Translations under genes and position numbers: made by a program
Part shown: piece after piece, positions 60,580 to 64,000 of the stretch
Layout of the letters: the number at the start of each line of letters is the position of its first letter
How positions within the stretch are numbered: the first letter of the stretch is position 1
Origin: Flavobacterium sp. SLB02
GTDB taxonomy: Bacteria > Bacteroidota > Bacteroidia > Flavobacteriales > Flavobacteriaceae
Assembly: GCF_009664855.1 (NCBI RefSeq)
Contig: NZ_CP045928.1
Span: 1,617,681-1,681,680 of the forward strand
DNA length: 64,000 nucleotides
Reading direction: 5' to 3'
The notes under the pieces: model-generated
What the model saw: only the letters and a program-made list of their open reading frames with translations
Told to the model about the DNA's origin: nothing
The model's database searches: none

Positions 60580-63500
60580 ATGAGAAAAAAATTACCCAAA
60601 AAACTACTCTTTTTAATTTTGTTTCTTTTTTTTGTATTTAAAGCAAATGCCCAATACGCAACGAGTCACTACATAGCGCCATCACCTTGGCAGTATTGGA
60701 GTGATGCAAATGAAATTGTGCTAACTACCGAATCGACTACAGCAGTCACGGTAACCTTAAAGAAAAGTGATGGAACATTTCTTGCGACCCGCACGCTTAC
60801 TTCTGCCGCGCCCGATGTATATCGTTTTGTTGGTTCGCCATGGCTATTAAACAGTAACCCTGTTAATACTATTCAGGATGATAGAGGTTTAATAGTAGAA
60901 AGTATTGGTGGGAAAGTATCTGTAAATCTTAGAAATGTAGCTTCAGATCAGGCTAGTTCTGGTGGTGGAGATACTACTGGTGCCACCATAAAAGGAAATG
61001 CTTCTCTGGTTAGTTTTGGTAATGAGGGCAGGGGAACTTCTTTCCGTTTAGGATATTATAGAAGTATTTTTACAGGTATTACAGGATTTAACGGAGCCGC
61101 CAACAGACCTGTTTATTCGGTTATGGCAATTGATGATAATACACAAGTAAAATTAAACGGAGCCAATCTGGTGCTCTTAAATAAAGGACAAAGTTATTTA
61201 TTTCAACCCAATGGAACAGGAGATTTGCTTGAAGCAAATAAACCGGTAGTAGCCAACACGGGTGCTTATACAGATGCTCCCGGAGGATGTGGTGATGGTG
61301 CAGTAGACCAGATGGCTCCGATAAGTATTTTAGGAAATCGATATATAGTAATAAGAGGTAGTGGTACAGCGGGAACAGGTACTAATTTACCTGAACAGTC
61401 TACCATAATTGCAACAGAACCTAATACTACAGTTACAGTTGATAATTACAGACCCGATGGAACTTTTATTAACAGAACAACTTTTCCACTTGCAGCTGGT
61501 GGTTTTAGATCCATTCATCATGGGGATGCTAATAATCGTTATTCATCATCGATAATAGAGTCTGATAAACCTATTGCGGTGTATTCCGGAACAGCACAAT
61601 CTTGTGAAGTTGATATTGCTACTGTTCTTCCGGTAGGAGGATGTTCAGGGTCAAAGTGGACTTCAACAAGTCAGTTTAAAGGTTATATACAACAAGTATT
61701 ACCTTATTTTGGATTTGTACTGGTAGAATCTGGCACCGCCCCTGTTTATGTAAATGGACTCAATATTGAGACAACTACAACTATCCCACGTTTTCAGTTA
61801 GGTTCAACAGGAGTTTATTTAATTAGGTTTGAAAACACACAAATTGGGAATCCTGCCAATATTACTGTTAATTCTGCGGCGAGAATGAATGTGGGAATTG
61901 TTCAGCAAGGAGGAGGATTCTCGATGTCAGGATTCTTTTCTTCTTTTAATGAAACCCCGGCACTACCCGAAGTTACAAAAGACAGTAATGGTTGTGCCAT
62001 TAATATTATAACTGCCGATCCGGGATTAGAACCTTATCAATGGTATTTTGACGGAGTGCTGATACCAGGAGCAACAAGCCAGTCTATAGTTCCTTTAAAA
62101 ACAGGAAACTATTCGATTACAGGAACACGTGATTGTGGGGTTACAGGAAAATCGGCAGCTATTTATGTAGCAGTTTGTGGCGATCGTGAAGTAGAAAAAA
62201 CAGTAGCAGACGGACCAATTGCTAATCAGGTGATATTTACGGTAACAGCCAAAAATCATGGGCCTAATGAAGATCGGAATGTTATTGTAACAGATGCTTT
62301 GCCTTCGGGTTACACCTTTGTTTCTGCAACACCAAGTACAGGAACATATAATTCAGGTACTGGAATATGGAATATTGGAAATCTTGCTGTTAACGCAAGC
62401 GCAACCTTAAATATTACGGCAACTATAATAGCTACAGGCGCAGTTACCAATACAGCAACAATAACGGGTGATAACCTTGATAATACTGTAGCAAATGATA
62501 GCGATGTTGCTACTCCTTTGGCAAAGCTAGAATTGGTTAAAACAGCCAGAGCAGGAGCATTTAATACAGCAGGAGATATTATTACTTATGATTTGGTAGT
62601 AACCAATGCGGGTAAAGTACCCGTTAGAAACATTGTTATTACTGATGCAAATGCAGATTCAGGAAGTATTACTCCGGCAAATGTAGCCGTACTTCTTCCG
62701 GGAGCATCGGCAAGCTTTACCGCCACACATACTGTAACACAAGCGGATCTTATTGCTGAGAAAGTGATAAATTCAGCTAAAGCAGATGGTGTTGATGGTA
62801 GTAATAATCCAGTTTCAGATACATCCGGAACAGATATAGATAATGATACCCCAACAGAAACAGTAACCAAATCTGTAATTGCTGCAGATGATGATACTGT
62901 AAATAATATTGACGGACGCACAGGTAAAAATAACGTAATTAACATATTTGCAAATGATAATATAAACGGTACCGTAGTTGTTCCGGCAGATGTTACAATT
63001 ACACTAAAAGCACCGGGTGTTCCGACAGGATTGACTCTAAATGCTAATGGGAATGTTGATGTTGCAGCAGGAACAGCAGCAGGAACATATTCTTTTGATT
63101 ATACGATTTGCGAAGTTGGAATTCCTTTAAATTGTGCCGATGCAAAAGTTACAGTTGTAATAACCACAATCAATGCCGATAATGATACCCCAAGTCCAAT
63201 CAACGGAACAACGGGAGGAACTATCCCAACTGTATTTGGAAACGATACTTTGGATGGAGTTGCATTTTTACCGGCTGATGTTACACTTACCACTTCCACA
63301 ACGCTTCCAACAGGATTAACGTTGAATGCAGACGGAAGCATTAGTGTTGATGCTAATACAGCATCAGGCACTCATGTTATTACATATTCTATTTGTCAAA
63401 AAGCTAATCCATTAATTTGTGATACGGCTACAACAACAGTTGTAATAACCACAATCAATGCCGATAATGATACCCCAAGTCCGGTTAACGGAACAACGGG

Positions 63501-64000
63501 AGGAACTATCCCAACTGTATTTGGAAACGATACTTTGGATGGAGCAGCATTTTTACCGGCTGATGTAACACTTACCACTTCAACGGTTCTTCCAACAGGA
63601 TTGACGTTGAATACAGATGGAAGCATTAGTGTTGATGCCAATACAGCACCGGGCACTCATGTTATTACATATTCTATTTGTCAAAAAGCCAATCCATTAA
63701 TTTGTGATACAGCTACAACAACAGTTGTGATAACTACAATCAATGCCGATAATGATACGCCTAGTCCAGTTAACGGAACAACGGGAGGAACAATACCTAC
63801 TGTATTTGGAAACGATACTTTGGATGGAGCAGCATTTTTACCGGCTGATGTTACACTTACCACTTCAACAACGCTTCCAACAGGATTAACGTTGAATGCA
63901 GACGGAAGCATTAGTGTTGATGCCAATACAGCACCGGGCACTCATGTTATCACGTATTCAATTTGTCAAAAAGCCAATCCATTAATTTGTGATACAGCTA
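60580..64000 (+). CDS. Giant secreted multi-domain repeat protein, C-terminus beyond the window
   Basis: The frame runs from ATG 60580 (MRKKLPKKLLFLILFLFF) to the right edge with no stop, at least 1140 codons. The signal peptide ends KANAQY. An N-terminal region (about 25-460) resembles the surface-protein segment seen in gliding-motility-associated proteins; an Ig-like part follows (about 468-535, GLEPYQWYFDGVLIPGATSQSI). Two DUF11-like domains start near 539 (EKTVADGPIANQVIFTVTAKNHG) and 650 (LELVKTARAGAFNTAGDIITYDL). From 768 come cadherin-like repeats, three of them near-identical 95-aa units. A type IX secretion C-terminal domain is expected downstream but not seen. Probably an adhesin or cell-surface filament. 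Confidence 0.9.
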   Translation, partial: MRKKLPKKLLFLILFLFFVFKANAQYATSHYIAPSPWQYWSDANEIVLTTESTTAVTVTLKKSDGTFLATRTLTSAAPDVYRFVGSPWLLNSNPVNTIQDDRGLIVESIGGKVSVNLRNVASDQASSGGGDTTGATIKGNASLVSFGNEGRGTSFRLGYYRSIFTGITGFNGAANRPVYSVMAIDDNTQVKLNGANLVLLNKGQSYLFQPNGTGDLLEANKPVVANTGAYTDAPGGCGDGAVDQMAPISILGNRYIVIRGSGTAGTGTNLPEQSTIIATEPNTTVTVDNYRPDGTFINRTTFPLAAGGFRSIHHGDANNRYSSSIIESDKPIAVYSGTAQSCEVDIATVLPVGGCSGSKWTSTSQFKGYIQQVLPYFGFVLVESGTAPVYVNGLNIETTTTIPRFQLGSTGVYLIRFENTQIGNPANITVNSAARMNVGIVQQGGGFSMSGFFSSFNETPALPEVTKDSNGCAINIITADPGLEPYQWYFDGVLIPGATSQSIVPLKTGNYSITGTRDCGVTGKSAAIYVAVCGDREVEKTVADGPIANQVIFTVTAKNHGPNEDRNVIVTDALPSGYTFVSATPSTGTYNSGTGIWNIGNLAVNASATLNITATIIATGAVTNTATITGDNLDNTVANDSDVATPLAKLELVKTARAGAFNTAGDIITYDLVVTNAGKVPVRNIVITDANADSGSITPANVAVLLPGASASFTATHTVTQADLIAEKVINSAKADGVDGSNNPVSDTSGTDIDNDTPTETVTKSVIAADDDTVNNIDGRTGKNNVINIFANDNINGTVVVPADVTITLKAPGVPTGLTLNANGNVDVAAGTAAGTYSFDYTICEVGIPLNCADAKVTVVITTINADNDTPSPINGTTGGTIPTVFGNDTLDGVAFLPADVTLTTSTTLPTGLTLNADGSISVDANTASGTHVITYSICQKANPLICDTATTTVVITTINADNDTPSPVNGTTGGTIPTVFGNDTLDGAAFLPADVTLTTSTVLPTGLTLNTDGSISVDANTAPGTHVITYSICQKANPLICDTATTTVVITTINADNDTPSPVNGTTGGTIPTVFGNDTLDGAAFLPADVTLTTSTTLPTGLTLNADGSISVDANTAPGTHVITYSICQKANPLICDTA
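63175..64000 (+). repeat. 285-bp tandem repeat in the giant surface gene
   Basis: Units start at 63175, 63460 and 63745, exactly 285 bp (95 codons) apart; the third is cut by the window edge. Each begins ADNDTPSP, includes NGTTGGTIPTVFGNDTLDG and ends ATTTVVITTIN. Units differ by a few substitutions. A more diverged unit lies before them (from 62881). Antisense frames across them are a by-product of the repeats. Confidence 0.93.

Noticed and set aside
60441..60641. 66-codon frame before the surface protein
   Set aside because: It overlaps the start and signal peptide of the real gene in another frame and resembles no protein.
63099..63941. Three similar antisense reading frames of 86-90 codons
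   Set aside because: They lie opposite the near-identical repeats of the giant surface gene and repeat with the same 285-bp period; they are a by-product of its codons.

Overview
The window looks like the chromosome of a Flavobacterium-like member of the Bacteroidota. It is AT-rich, its secreted proteins have signal peptides ending in N-A-Q, it has a SusC/FhuA-style TonB receptor with an N-terminal carboxypeptidase-regulatory-like domain, promoters carry TAnnTTTG -7 elements, many reading frames lack a Shine-Dalgarno sequence, and the intergenic repeats are of types common in this group. I saw no rRNA or tRNA gene, CRISPR array, prophage or complete insertion sequence.

Layout. 1-5940 (minus): a ligase-associated DNA repair operon (unknown 201-aa protein, MBL-fold exonuclease, ATP-dependent ligase, Lhr-like helicase cut by the left edge). 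6456-13097: a CheY protein, a sensor kinase and an NtrC-type activator, divergent from a LolD/MacB-type ABC exporter; paired palindromes lie between them. 13166-21803: small redox and regulator modules, each with its own palindromic operator (TetR/SDR, GNAT/MarR, HxlR/SDR, and a Crp/Fnr regulator next to a five-gene YceI-tautomerase-SDR-NTF2-NMO operon). 22262-34174: a stress or detoxification island with epoxide hydrolase, cupin, alpha/beta hydrolase, Ohr, two DUF1223 proteins, UPF0173 hydrolase, DoxX-like protein, TehA-like channel, AraC regulator and a LytS/LytTR two-component pair. 34439-37009: a TetR/MFS pair, then a truncated EamA transporter abutting an IS110-family transposase remnant. 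37264-46276: iron acquisition (PepSY protein, TonB receptor, AraC, MFS, siderophore-interacting protein), with an esterase and a META lipoprotein between. 46398-50982: OxyR, alpha/beta hydrolase, OsmC, aldo/keto reductase and IclR. 50998-56573 (minus): a type III polyketide synthase cluster with its own ACP, ketosynthase, dehydratase and PPTase. 56813-59901: DoxD/DoxA-like protein, a small possible lipoprotein and a membrane TPR-AraC regulator. 60580-64000: a giant secreted repeat protein running off the right edge.

The main new observation is an apparent regulon. Four promoters (in front of the epoxide hydrolase, the alpha/beta hydrolase, a small secreted protein and the DoxX-like gene) share an identical 74-nt architecture: two GTCC(G)TTTCA-like direct repeats exactly 21 bp apart, then a (T/C)AnnTTTG -7 element exactly 45 nt after the start of the second repeat. 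A 21-bp direct-repeat period is characteristic of LytTR-domain response regulators, and a LytS/LytTR pair lies in the middle of the four targets. Assignment of that regulator is inference; the geometry itself is read directly from the sequence.

The type III PKS cluster is the other notable system. Its synthase, methyltransferase and flavoprotein resemble the Srs/Bps logic for phenolic lipids or quinones, but here they are joined to a dedicated fatty-acyl supply module.
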